Assembly (NCBI GenBank): GCA_019347795.1
Contig: JAHWKS010000213.1
Location: 1 to 7,903 of the forward strand
Length of the DNA stretch: 7,903 nt
Direction of reading: 5' to 3'
Source: Planctomycetota bacterium
GTDB taxonomy: Bacteria; Planctomycetota; Planctomycetia; Pirellulales; Pirellulaceae
Numbering within the stretch: position 1 is the stretch's first letter; each line of letters begins with the position of its first letter. Below the pieces are notes generated by a model. It was not told the DNA's origin. It saw nothing but the letters and a program-made list of their open reading frames with translations, and made no database searches. This document shows positions 1 to 6,387 of the stretch, piece after piece. The position numbers were made by a program, and so were the translations under genes.

Positions 1-493
1 CGACCCAGTCGTTTTGACGGATGAGCAGGTAGGGCAATTCGCTGCCGCCGCGCACTTCGGCGAGAAGGCGAACCGCCTGATGCCGCACGTATCCGCTGGG
101 GTGGAAGCTGGCGAGGCCTAGTACCGACGTTGCTGGCCGGGTCCCGATGGCGAGAGAGCTTACTATGCCGGGCGAGAAATTGCGCCATTCTTCGGAGACA
201 TCCCAGCGCCACGAGCGTCTGACATGTTCGCTCAGATGGAGCAAGTTCTCGAACGGTACGCATGAAATCAGACGGTCCACAGCTTGATGAGCCGCGATCT
301 GGACTTCCGCCGATCTGGCGAAGACGAATCGCATGATCGCGGGCAGGGCCGCTGGTTCGCCGCTCTCGGCGACGTCCTGTAAAACGGCGATCACTTGCTC
401 GGTTCGTTTTTGCCGCCCGAACCACAGTCGAGGCTCGTCCAGCCGGGCGAGCCGCACCAGGAGCTGTTGCGTTTGTTCCGAGAGTTGCCACAT
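1..493 (-). CDS. HEAT-repeat protein, partial (C-terminus beyond left edge)
   Basis: This minus-strand frame is open from an ATG at 491-493 to the window edge, giving 164 residues without a stop. The protein starts MWQLSEQTQQLLVRLARL. It consists of amphipathic helix pairs typical of HEAT or PBS-lyase-like repeats, for example PAALPAIMRFVFARSAEVQI and, near the edge, SGYVRHQAVRLLAEVRG followed by SELPYLLIRQNDWV. Proteins of this type are usually scaffolds for protein-protein contacts; no catalytic residues are visible. I see no signal peptide or membrane helix in the visible part. The start is the first ATG of the frame; the frame stays open upstream without another ATG or GTG, and no Shine-Dalgarno sequence is obvious. 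It lies 80 bases downstream of the 111-residue gene on the same strand, so it may be the last gene of that cluster. The exact role is unknown. Confidence 0.72.
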   Translation of the reverse strand, partial: MWQLSEQTQQLLVRLARLDEPRLWFGRQKRTEQVIAVLQDVAESGEPAALPAIMRFVFARSAEVQIAAHQAVDRLISCVPFENLLHLSEHVRRSWRWDVSEEWRNFSPGIVSSLAIGTRPATSVLGLASFHPSGYVRHQAVRLLAEVRGGSELPYLLIRQNDWV

Positions 494-573
494 CGGACTG
501 ATAGTGTACGTTGCAGGAGTAACGGCATTGTGCCAACCATTTTCAGGCGACGGCGTGAAGGCGAGTCGATCGC

Positions 574-909
574 TCAGCCCCCCGCGCTCCGCGAAACCAT
601 CAAGGCGACATCCGGATGAGCCTGACCGTTGACCTCCCGCCCCCCGTCATCGACGCAATCCTCTCCTACGCTGTAGACCACGCAGAAATGACCGACGGTG
701 CGATAGCGAAGCGGCTCCGCGTCGAAGGGATCGAGAGGCACAGCCTCGACAAAGTCCGGGGCCAGCTCCTCAAGCGTCTCCGGGAATCGGTCGTACGCTA
801 GACGGAATCGCTCGGCGGCGAGCGCAACGGCCGCCACGCGCGTTCGCGCCTCAGCAAGGTAGGCCGGCGAAAACTGGGCGTCCATCGCCGGCATGATCGT
901 GGCCGTCAT
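574..909 (-). CDS. Hypothetical protein with pseudopilin-like C-terminal motif; probable second half of a split gene
   Basis: The 111-residue product has a helix (about 19-40, ARTRVAAVALAAERFRLAYD) followed by FPETLEELAP, then VPLDPFDAEPLRYR (57-70) and VVYSVGEDCVDDGG (77-90). The order 'helix, P-x-x-L-x-E-L, PLDPF/PWG-like, YSxGxDxxDGG' resembles the C-terminal half of type II secretion pseudopilin-like proteins and of many longer planctomycete hypothetical proteins, where the Asp-rich loop may bind calcium. That comparison is from memory of the families, not a search. Its ATG overlaps the TGA of the upstream gene (ATGA, 906-909), so translation would be coupled. In the homologues I recall, this block is the C-terminus of a single chain of about 450 residues, so this and the upstream gene may be one gene broken by a frameshift. 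Alternatively it is a genuine two-gene pair. Confidence 0.72.
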   Translation of the reverse strand: MTATIMPAMDAQFSPAYLAEARTRVAAVALAAERFRLAYDRFPETLEELAPDFVEAVPLDPFDAEPLRYRTVGHFCVVYSVGEDCVDDGGREVNGQAHPDVALMVSRSAGG

Positions 910-1946
910 CGCGTACGCGACTCGCCGGATGCGGAGCCGCTCACAGCGCTATCGACCATTTGCTTGACCGCCTCCCGAGTCTCAGAAACCTCATTCCAGG
1001 GTTTACCGGCGGCAGCGAGGTAGCGCTCCATACACTCCAGGTACAAGGCGAGGTCCGCCTTGCGGCCCAGCGTGTAGGTAAGCGGCATCGAACGACCGGA
1101 CTCGTCGCCCGCCTGTTCCGGCTGTTGAATCGCCGCGATGCCCAGGACGCGCTCTCCGATCAGGCCAAGCCGAAGCCCCGCGAGATAATCCGCCGCCTCA
1201 AGCTCCGTCTGCAACCGGGACAGGTCCTGATTGGAGAAGCTGATGTGCGACAGTGCCAGCGGCACGACTTCTAGGCCGTAGCCAGCCACGGTGATCCGGA
1301 GCAGCTGTGAGATCGGCGACGGCTCCCGCTCCAGGCTTCGGGCCAGCGCAAAGATCGCGTGCAGCGACTTGGCGACTCGGTGGGCGTCGCCGCGGCGCGC
1401 TGCCATAAATGCGTCGAGTTGCAGCAGGCGCGCCGCAAGGCGCATCCGGTGGCAATGGGAGTAGTCAGCGTGCATTCCGCGCTGCAGCTCAATCGGATAC
1501 CGGCACGGGCTGCCGACCTGAGCGGCCTCGTGCAGCGCGCCCACGGCCTGCACGTATCTGGCCAGGTGCGCTCGCGCCGCACGTTCGCGCGGCCAATGCC
1601 GGCCGGGCGGGAAATTCGCCCATTCAACCGGCACGTCGATCTGCAGGGCCTCCTCGGCGTCGCGATACTCGTCGGAGGCCAAGGACTCCATGGCGGAAAT
1701 CCAAAGCGGGGCGGCATTGATCTCGGCCCCATCCGGCAACGAGTAGTAGTCATCCCATTCGTCCGGGGTGACCGGAAAACCAGCAGCCCGAACGTCCGCG
1801 ATGGCGGCCCTCGCCTTAGCGGAGGCACGCACGTATCTGAACGCCGGCGGGGCCGTTGCAACGACCGCCGCCAACCCCAGAAGTGCGGCGCCATAGCGGA
1901 AGTAACGGGAGCGAAAGATGCTCGTTATGTTTGGGCGTTCTGTCAA
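906..1946 (-). CDS. Membrane-anchored hypothetical protein (N-terminal TM helix)
   Basis: This 346-residue protein of unknown function has a short basic N-terminus, then one membrane helix at about residues 18-38 (YGAALLGLAAVVATAPPAFR). The rest, probably outside the inner membrane, is mostly helical, including DAFMAARRGDAHRVAKSLHA and the ALARSLEREPSPISQLLRI segment. It has no recognisable catalytic motif. The start is a TTG at 1944-1946: the preceding in-frame stop is the TGA of the upstream gene at 1983-1985 and no ATG or GTG lies between. A weak AGGCGG sits about 7 bases before the TTG. The gap to the upstream gene is 36 bases, which suggests one transcript. Its stop overlaps the next gene's ATG. 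The pair (346 + 111 residues) matches in size and motif order a single longer planctomycete protein type, so a frameshift in roughly 910-946 is possible. Confidence 0.72.
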   Translation of the reverse strand: MTERPNITSIFRSRYFRYGAALLGLAAVVATAPPAFRYVRASAKARAAIADVRAAGFPVTPDEWDDYYSLPDGAEINAAPLWISAMESLASDEYRDAEEALQIDVPVEWANFPPGRHWPRERAARAHLARYVQAVGALHEAAQVGSPCRYPIELQRGMHADYSHCHRMRLAARLLQLDAFMAARRGDAHRVAKSLHAIFALARSLEREPSPISQLLRITVAGYGLEVVPLALSHISFSNQDLSRLQTELEAADYLAGLRLGLIGERVLGIAAIQQPEQAGDESGRSMPLTYTLGRKADLALYLECMERYLAAAGKPWNEVSETREAVKQMVDSAVSGSASGESRTR

Positions 1947-1982
1947 ATCCGCACCGCCTGCGAAGTTCCGACGTCGGGGGAG

Positions 1983-2897
1983 TCATTGTGGCTCGTCGAC
2001 GCTCAACTCGACGCGGCCGCGGAGCCCGTTCTCCTCGAACGTCAGACCGAAATTCGCCTGCGAGACGTCCTGTAGGGACGCGGGGAGGCCGGGCCCCTGT
2101 TTGGGCTCGCCGGCGTGGCCGTAGACCGTCGATTCATACGTCCGCCACGCCTCGTTCCACACGTATTCGCCGCCGCCAGGACAAACCGGCCGCGCGCCCC
2201 AGAACCGTTCATGGAGAGCCAGCGGATCCTGCTCTGGAAACAGTCGCCGCCATTCGTTGAGGATCGGCAGGTTGCCCCACGACCGTGCCTGCATCGCCCG
2301 GCGGTAATCATCGCCCCAGCCCGCTTGCACAATCGCCAGGGCGTCCCGGTCCACGCGCAGGCAGAGATTGTCGCCGATCCAGGGGGCCACGTCCTTGGGA
2401 TCCTGAGCCTGCCCATCAGCCTCGCGGCGAGCCTTTTGCCGGTCGAGCGCCCGCTGCAAAACGCTCTCGTTGAGCGAAACCGTCAGCCCTTGTCCGCTGG
2501 CCGCATAGTAAATGGCGAGTCGGTCGAATTCGTCCCCCAGATCGCTTTGAGCGCGCTCCGAGGGAGCAATCTTCACGTATGGCTCGTCGTTATGGGACTT
2601 CGTCTCCCACTCCGTCATGCCCGGGGCGGTCTGCTCGATAAAGCCTCGCAGGGCCGTCAGGAACGCCGTCAGCCTTAGGCCGCTGCGGGCGCTAACGTGC
2701 AGGGCCACCGGAAGTCGGTGGAGGTTATCCTCCAGAAAGTCGTCCGGCGTCTCCGCCGCCGCCCAGTCGCGGAAGAACGGATCGCGGTCGGCGTAAACCG
2801 CCGCCGACTTGCCGATCCAGCTCAACGGGTTCACCCGGATCATGCCCTGCGCGAGATTGCCGTAGCTCTTCATCCGCCACTCGAAGGTGAAGTCGTG
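1983..2897 (-). pseudogene. 5'-truncated large hypothetical protein (C-terminal fragment)
   Basis: An ORF of 296 residues can be read from the ATG at 2871-2873, but coding-like sequence continues upstream as HDFTFEWR until a TGA at 2898-2900. The start MKSYGNLAQGMIRVNPLSWI and the following GKSAAVYADRDPFFRDW look like the middle of a folded domain, not an N-terminus, and there is no Shine-Dalgarno sequence. I recall similar blocks well inside much longer planctomycete hypothetical proteins, so the N-terminal part appears to have been lost at a junction near 2897. The remaining C-terminal part is well preserved (HVSARSGLRLTAFLTALRGF, NDEPYVKIAPSERA, YYAASGQGLTVSLNESVLQR) and has no internal stops or frameshifts, so the truncation may be recent or the fragment may still be translated. 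It has no membrane helix. It lies 36 bases upstream of the TM-protein gene on the same strand. Function is unknown. Confidence 0.6.
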
Positions 2898-3340
2898 TCA
2901 TGTCCCACTGGTGATCCAAGGGACTTGATTGCATATCACTTGTGCCTGATTGACTTCCTGGTGACGTTGTTTTCGGGGAAGCTGACACCCGAGTATTTTC
3001 CAAACACGCACATCAAGAATCATCCACCGATTTTCAGAAAACAAGCTTGGATCAGGTGAGAAACCTGTTTGTAATGCCGTTGCGATGCGATTGCCTGGCA
3101 CGCTTCAGGTACTGAGGGAAGGAAGCGGGACAGGCGAGCTTCCGAAGGTCGGCTGCAGGCAATAGCAAGGTCCCCTGGCGTAGCCGCGAACCACGACCGC
3201 CCGGTACGGCAGCGCGGACTCAAACGGGCCAACGAACGGGGCCAACGGGGACAGCCATCTCCAGCGGGGGAGAACGGAGGCGTCCGAGATGCGTCGAACC
3301 GGCGTCGCGGAAGATCTCGATTGCAAAAATCGCGGAACAC
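2898..3340. other. Non-coding or decayed spacer at the recombination junction
   Basis: No convincing gene is visible in these roughly 440 bases. The part 2900-3070 is clearly richer in A and T than the flanking genes. On the plus strand it is open for a short stretch ending at a TGA at 3057-3059 (PEYFPNTHIKNHPPIFRKQA), but that frame begins inside the antisense of the truncated gene and has no start of its own, so it could be the tail of a lost gene or chance. The part 3100-3340 is GC-rich, lacks a credible ORF, and contains a short duplicated motif (3223-3247) followed by GGGACAGCC. It reads like the upstream flank of the transposase remnant. Confidence 0.5.
3223..3254. repeat. Short tandem duplication upstream of the transposase remnant
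   Basis: AACGGGCCAACG (3223-3234) is followed directly by AACGGGGCCAACG (3235-3247), then GGGACAG. The two copies differ by one inserted G. It may be part of a REP-like or element-end sequence recognised by the IS200-like/RAYT transposase family, whose broken gene begins about 150 bases downstream. That link is inferred from position only. Confidence 0.4.
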
Positions 3341-3368
3341 GTGACAAACGTCCACTTCTCTCTATACT
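3341..3368 (+). promoter_or_regulatory. Candidate sigma-70 promoter of the transposase remnant
   Basis: GTGACA (3341-3346) is followed by a 16-base spacer and TATACT (3363-3368). This is a good match to the -35/-10 consensus, and it ends 32 bases before the ATG at 3401. Confidence 0.45.
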
Positions 3369-3400
3369 CCTGTCCATCTCGCTTTCCCTGGGAGGGCATC

Positions 3401-3517
3401 ATGGCTCGCTTGGCTCGTGTGGATCTTTTTGACTCTGGGGAAGTCTCGGTCTTTCACTGTATTAACCGTTGCGTGCGGCGCTGCTTTCTGTGTGGGCGCG
3501 ATCCGGTCAGCGAGTAG
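3401..3517 (+). pseudogene. N-terminal remnant of an IS200-like / REP-associated transposase (Y1_Tnp family)
   Basis: A 38-residue ORF begins MARLARVDLFDSGEVSVFHC and continues INRCVRRCFLCGRDPVSE before a TAG at 3515-3517. The segment VFHCINRCVRRCFLCGRDPV matches, as far as I recall, the opening of planctomycete transposases of the IS200-like/RAYT type (HUH Y1 superfamily), which are normally about 250-350 residues. The HUH metal-binding motif and the catalytic tyrosine lie further downstream in that family and are absent here, so the product cannot be an active transposase. The start is supported by a strong Shine-Dalgarno sequence, GGGAGGG at 3390-3396, 4 bases before the ATG, and by an upstream promoter. 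Homology stops at about DPVS, and the sequence then runs in the same frame, after the TAG, towards an RHS core fragment. Confidence 0.65.
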
Positions 3518-3616
3518 AGTTCATCAGGACACAGTTCCGTCAAATACCCCCGCCTCAGGCTGATCCCTTCCTGGAGGGCCGCATTTCGAGAAAGCTCCGG
3601 GCGTCGGGGAACGAGC

Positions 3617-3871
3617 AGCTATCACCAGTACGACGGCCTGGGGAGCACCGACGCCCTCCTGGACGAAAACGAGACAGCCACCGACCGCTACACGTACCGG
3701 GCCTTCGGCCTGCACGCCTCGCACACCGGCTCGTCGGACAGCTCCTTCACGTTCGTGGGGAGGCAAAGCTACTACCGCGACCCCGAGGTCGATCTCTACC
3801 TCCTGGACGCCCGCTACTACGATCCGGCCGCGGGCTGCAAGGGCGGACGGTTCCTCCACGGGCCAAGGTAA
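3617..3871 (+). pseudogene. RHS-repeat-associated core domain remnant
   Basis: This frame reads SYHQYDGLGSTDALLDENET, then DRYTYRAFG, FVGRQSYYRDPEVDLYLLDA and RYYDPAAG, ending GRFLHGPR at a TAA (3869-3871). The order 'YDGLGS..., Y.Y..FG, ..G...Y.D...L..L.ARYYDP..GRF' is the hallmark C-terminal core of RHS/YD-repeat polymorphic toxins and cell-wall proteins. RHS proteins are normally more than 1000 residues long, with many YD repeats before this core and a variable toxin tip after it; both are missing. There is no start codon or RBS. The end of the core carries extra residues (AAGCKGGRFL), a sign of decay. The frame is open back to the transposase TAG at 3515-3517, but the residues between (3518-3613) resemble neither family. 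It overlaps the tail of the opposite-strand secreted-protein fragment by about 55 bases, so it was joined there by recombination. Confidence 0.78.
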
Positions 3872-4026
3872 AAACTTTGGTCGAAGTCCTTGGGCAGTGC
3901 GCCCTCCATGATCTCTAGGTCACGGAGCGGCTTGACGTAGTAAACATCCTCCGCCGCAGCAGGTCGTCCATTTCCTGCAAACGCGATTAGCGCCGCGAGC
4001 AAGGTGATACAAGTTAGCCGCGTCAT
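3817..4026 (-). pseudogene. Truncated secreted protein: signal peptide plus short mature N-terminus
   Basis: The start is the ATG at 4024-4026, chosen over an in-frame TTG at 4053 because AAAGGAA lies just upstream and because it gives a clean signal peptide. The product begins MTRLTCITLLAALIAFAGNG, followed by RPAAA and then EDVYYV. This is a Sec signal with a charged n-region, a hydrophobic core at about 5-17 and an AAA|ED cleavage site near residue 25. The apparently native sequence continues through VKPLRDLEIMEGALPKDFDQ and ends at about residue 53. From there the frame is simply the antisense of the RHS remnant, up to a stop at 3817-3819. The gene was therefore cut at about 3870 by the joining of foreign DNA. 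It lies 60 bases downstream of the DUF932-like gene on the same strand. The original function is not recognisable. Confidence 0.6.
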
Positions 4027-4086
4027 GGTTCGGTTCCTTTCCAAGGCGAACAAGGCATCAAGCGAGCGATCGTCAGCCGCCGCCGC

Positions 4087-4830
4087 TCATGCGAACACGG
4101 GGGCCAGCACCGGAGGCTGGTGATCGCCGCGGAGGATCTCCCCGCCGAGCCGCTCCAGCTCGAACGATCGCTTCCAGCCATCATCCTCCCGGAGCCGTCG
4201 GGCCACGCTCGTGACGGCGTTGATCAAGCCGTACAGCGTCCAGTCGCCGGCCCGGTCAAACTCACACTGAATATCGCACTGCTCGTCCTCGGAGATGATC
4301 CCCTGGGCCACGAGGTTGCAGAGCAGCTCGTAGGGCGTGGTAAGCATCTGGCGGACGGTCGCCCGGAAGCGGGCAGGGTCCTCGTCCAGACCAGCCGTAG
4401 AGAAGCTCCGGCTCACCACGGTCGCGATCTTCTCGCGCCACTGCGAGTCCTCTGCGGAGACCACGGTACCCTGTCCCTTCTCGCATTCGATGAGGTAGCC
4501 GTTTTCGCAGGCGACCCGATAAACCCGCTCGCAGGCGAGCACTTCCGGCGGCCCGGCGTCGCTGTGAGTCAGGTAGAAGCCGGCGTTCAAGCGGTCGCCC
4601 TTCTCGACGTCGCCGCCGAGGTCCACAGCGGTCACGGCGAGGCGAAGCTCCCCGTCATCCTCGCAGCAGTGGTCCACCCGGATGTCCTGGGGGAGATCGC
4701 GCAGAAGCTCCACGACATGGTCCAGGAGCTCAATACGTCGGGAATCGGAACGCCGCTGGCGTAGCATCTCGCGGATGTCCGCGCCGCCAGCATTGCGAAT
4801 GGATCGGAACGGGAAGAGGGCGTACTGCAT
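4087..4830 (-). CDS. DUF932-like (phage/plasmid-like) protein
   Basis: The complete 247-residue soluble protein has no signal peptide or membrane helix. Several blocks recall the DUF932 family of phage and plasmid proteins: GFYLTHSDAG (84-93, like the family's 'G..v.NSE.G'), RVACENGYL (105-113, like 'R.vC.NGm'), and a C-terminal TLYGLINAVTSVAR (198-211) resembling 'W.l.NAvT', followed by ELERLGG (224-230). The biochemical role of DUF932 proteins is unknown; they occur on phages, plasmids and integrated elements. I assigned the family from memory of these motifs, and this member is somewhat shorter and divergent. The start ATG at 4828-4830 is supported by GAGGT at 4835-4839, 4 bases upstream, and by a TATAAT at 4898-4903 on the same strand. 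No obvious partner gene lies next to it apart from the broken secreted-protein gene 60 bases downstream. Confidence 0.68.
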   Translation of the reverse strand: MQYALFPFRSIRNAGGADIREMLRQRRSDSRRIELLDHVVELLRDLPQDIRVDHCCEDDGELRLAVTAVDLGGDVEKGDRLNAGFYLTHSDAGPPEVLACERVYRVACENGYLIECEKGQGTVVSAEDSQWREKIATVVSRSFSTAGLDEDPARFRATVRQMLTTPYELLCNLVAQGIISEDEQCDIQCEFDRAGDWTLYGLINAVTSVARRLREDDGWKRSFELERLGGEILRGDHQPPVLAPVFA

Positions 4831-4897
4831 GGGGACCTCGCATTGTAAGCGGGAGTATCCGAATCCTGCGATCGATTCCCTCTGAACCGCACCCCCG

Positions 4898-4928
4898 ATT
4901 ATAACGACTTATCGGAGCGTCACCGCAA
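4898..4928 (-). promoter_or_regulatory. Candidate promoter of the DUF932-like gene
   Basis: On the minus strand, TTGCGG (4928-4923) is followed, after a long 19-base spacer, by a consensus TATAAT (4903-4898). It lies 68 bases upstream of the ATG at 4830. The -10 is perfect and the -35 is mediocre. Confidence 0.35.
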
Positions 4929-5147
4929 TCAACCTGCTATGGCATCTGCCTGACAACCATGAGTTAGTCGAGAGGCTGCGGCAGGCCGAACTCGACCGCC
5001 TGTGCGGTCTGCTCACCACCGAGGAGTCGGGGCGGGAGCGCGGAGCATCGATCTGCACGAATACCCGTCGCAACGCAACTCCCGCCGATTTGCGCCGAAA
5101 ACTAGCCGGACCGCTTGCAGCCGAAAGAACACGTGCGCCCGCGCCGA

Positions 5148-5153
5148 TATAAT
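5148..5153 (+). promoter_or_regulatory. Candidate -10 element of the DUF4365 gene
   Basis: A perfect TATAAT lies 64 bases upstream of the ATG at 5218. No good -35 hexamer is found at 16-18 bases; the nearest TTG-type hexamer, TTGCAG (5115-5120), is 27 bases away. An activator-dependent promoter or a chance match are both possible. Confidence 0.25.
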
Positions 5154-5217
5154 CGCGAGCAACTGCGACTGATGCAGCCGCTCGTTTCGCTCCCTCGCCG
5201 AAGGCCGATCCGATCCA

Positions 5218-6297
5218 ATGAGCACCAAGCGGAAGAAAACAGCCGGAACGGCCTCTGAAGGATTCCACTACGTCGGGGGCGTGGTGGCAAGCGGAAACTG
5301 CATTTTCCAGAAGATCGACGCAGAAAACGATCAGGGCCACGATGCCTTCATCGAATTCGTCTCCAACGAGGAGGCAACCAGTCTCTTCTGCTGGGTGCAG
5401 ATCAAATCTGGCTCCTCGTATCGTCGAAGCGGCGAGTATGTTATTCCCGCGGACGAGGACCATTTTAGGTACTGGGGAAGTTCACCGGCCCCTGTGGTCG
5501 GTATCGTCTATGATCCGGAGATCCAGGCGGGAGTGTGGATCAACATCTCCGAATTCCTCCGCGACAATCCTCACGTCGCCGAAAACGGTCCCTACCGCAT
5601 AACGATCCCGGCCGTCAACGAGTTCAGCGCTCGCACTTTTAGCACGTTCAAGGAGCACGTACTGTCGTCCAACTATTCGTCGGACGGGCGTTTTGGCCAA
5701 TCGCTTGAATTCTTCTCCGACGTTGCGAACCAGCAACGGTGCGTGATTGGCATGAGTTCGCTGTTCGCGTACCACAGAAACCGCCGGGCGACGTGGTTCT
5801 ATTTGATCCACGGGTTTCCGAGTGTCGAAGGGCCCGCCCTGCTTCGCCTCTCCCATCTGCTGAGCCATCTGCCGGGGCATCCTTACATCTTCTGGCACGA
5901 CGGGAACATCATAAACAGCGAAGTCGAGAAGTACGGGAAGGAGCTGCTGGCCCGACGTTTTGGCCGGGACGAAGTGCTACGGCTGATCGGCTTGGTGGAC
6001 GAGAATGGATACGCCGCCGGATCGATCGGCTACACCATATCGACGCTCGTCTTCCTGGTTCGCGACGCGAGGGACATTCTGGAGGGGATCGCGTTCGACA
6101 GCAGCGTCTCCGAGGACCATAGAGGGCAGGCCATGTTTCTGCTGGTGCACTACGCTCAGTTTCGTTCGGTCGAGTTTTGCATCTCAGCGCTGACGCGATT
6201 CCTTGCCGAGTACCCCGAGTCGGATGACAGTGAATTGTTCGGATCGATGAGGGAAACCTTAAGAAAGGAGGGCTTCCTCGGCTATCTCGGAACGTAG
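5218..6297 (+). CDS. DUF4365 domain protein (PD-(D/E)XK nuclease-like N-domain)
   Basis: The protein is complete at 359 residues. The N-terminal 120-130 residues fit the DUF4365 fold, a restriction-endonuclease-like domain. E14 lies in the first helix. NDQGHDAFIEF (37-47) carries the core Asp (D42) and Glu (E46). WVQIKSGSSY (59-68) gives the Q-x-K form of the (D/E)-x-K motif (Q61, K63). DEDHFRYW (79-86) and PVVGIVYDPEIQAGVWINIS complete the core strands. The expected role is cutting or binding nucleic acid, in the cytoplasm; activity is not proven. The remaining 230 residues, rich in helices, include NRRATWFYLIHGFP and RFGRDEVLRLIGLVDENGYA and match no family I recognise, perhaps a HEAT-like or sensor module. 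There is no membrane segment. The ATG has no Shine-Dalgarno sequence, but the N-terminus leads directly into the domain. It is convergent with the XRE gene, 90 bases away. DUF4365 proteins often occur in defence and mobile islands. Confidence 0.75.
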   Translation: MSTKRKKTAGTASEGFHYVGGVVASGNCIFQKIDAENDQGHDAFIEFVSNEEATSLFCWVQIKSGSSYRRSGEYVIPADEDHFRYWGSSPAPVVGIVYDPEIQAGVWINISEFLRDNPHVAENGPYRITIPAVNEFSARTFSTFKEHVLSSNYSSDGRFGQSLEFFSDVANQQRCVIGMSSLFAYHRNRRATWFYLIHGFPSVEGPALLRLSHLLSHLPGHPYIFWHDGNIINSEVEKYGKELLARRFGRDEVLRLIGLVDENGYAAGSIGYTISTLVFLVRDARDILEGIAFDSSVSEDHRGQAMFLLVHYAQFRSVEFCISALTRFLAEYPESDDSELFGSMRETLRKEGFLGYLGT

Positions 6298-6387
6298 GTT
6301 TTGTGTTGCCGCGCCAGCTCGCCGGCTCAGAGCGAACCCATGATGGTCACCGCAACGGCCTTGCCGTCACTCCCAGCGCGCGCTTGG

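Larger units (their letters stand above)
4831..5217. other. Divergent intergenic region with a start-less open frame
   Basis: This 387-base spacer separates the DUF932-like gene from the DUF4365 gene. It holds the minus-strand promoter candidate above and a perfect TATAAT (5148-5153) on the plus strand. A plus-strand frame is open from the stop at 4883-4885 to a TAA at 5151-5153 and reads NLLWHLPDNHELVERLRQAE followed by LDRLCGLLTTEESGRERGA. That stretch looks protein-like, but the frame has no ATG ahead of it and the tail becomes Arg/Ala/Thr-rich. It could be the remnant of a lost gene. I do not recognise a family. Confidence 0.4.

Noticed and set aside
1941..1946. TTGACA at the start of the TM-protein gene on the minus strand, a perfect -35 hexamer
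   Set aside because: No acceptable -10 follows at 16-18 bases, and the TTG is better explained as the start codon.
1271..2075. Long open frames antisense or out of phase to the minus-strand genes (for example 1271-1894 minus and 1359-2075 plus)
   Set aside because: They overlap well-supported genes, are rich in Arg, Pro and Ser, and show no domains. They are the usual shadow frames of GC-rich coding DNA.
3105..3377. Minus-strand frames of about 90-110 codons in the transposase flank
   Set aside because: No RBS, no domain similarity, skewed Arg/Ser/Pro content, and they vanish if the region is the 5' flank of the transposase remnant.
4120..4764. A 214-codon plus-strand frame opposite the DUF932-like gene
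   Set aside because: It is the antisense of a gene with family motifs, an RBS and a promoter; its own translation shows no recognisable domain.
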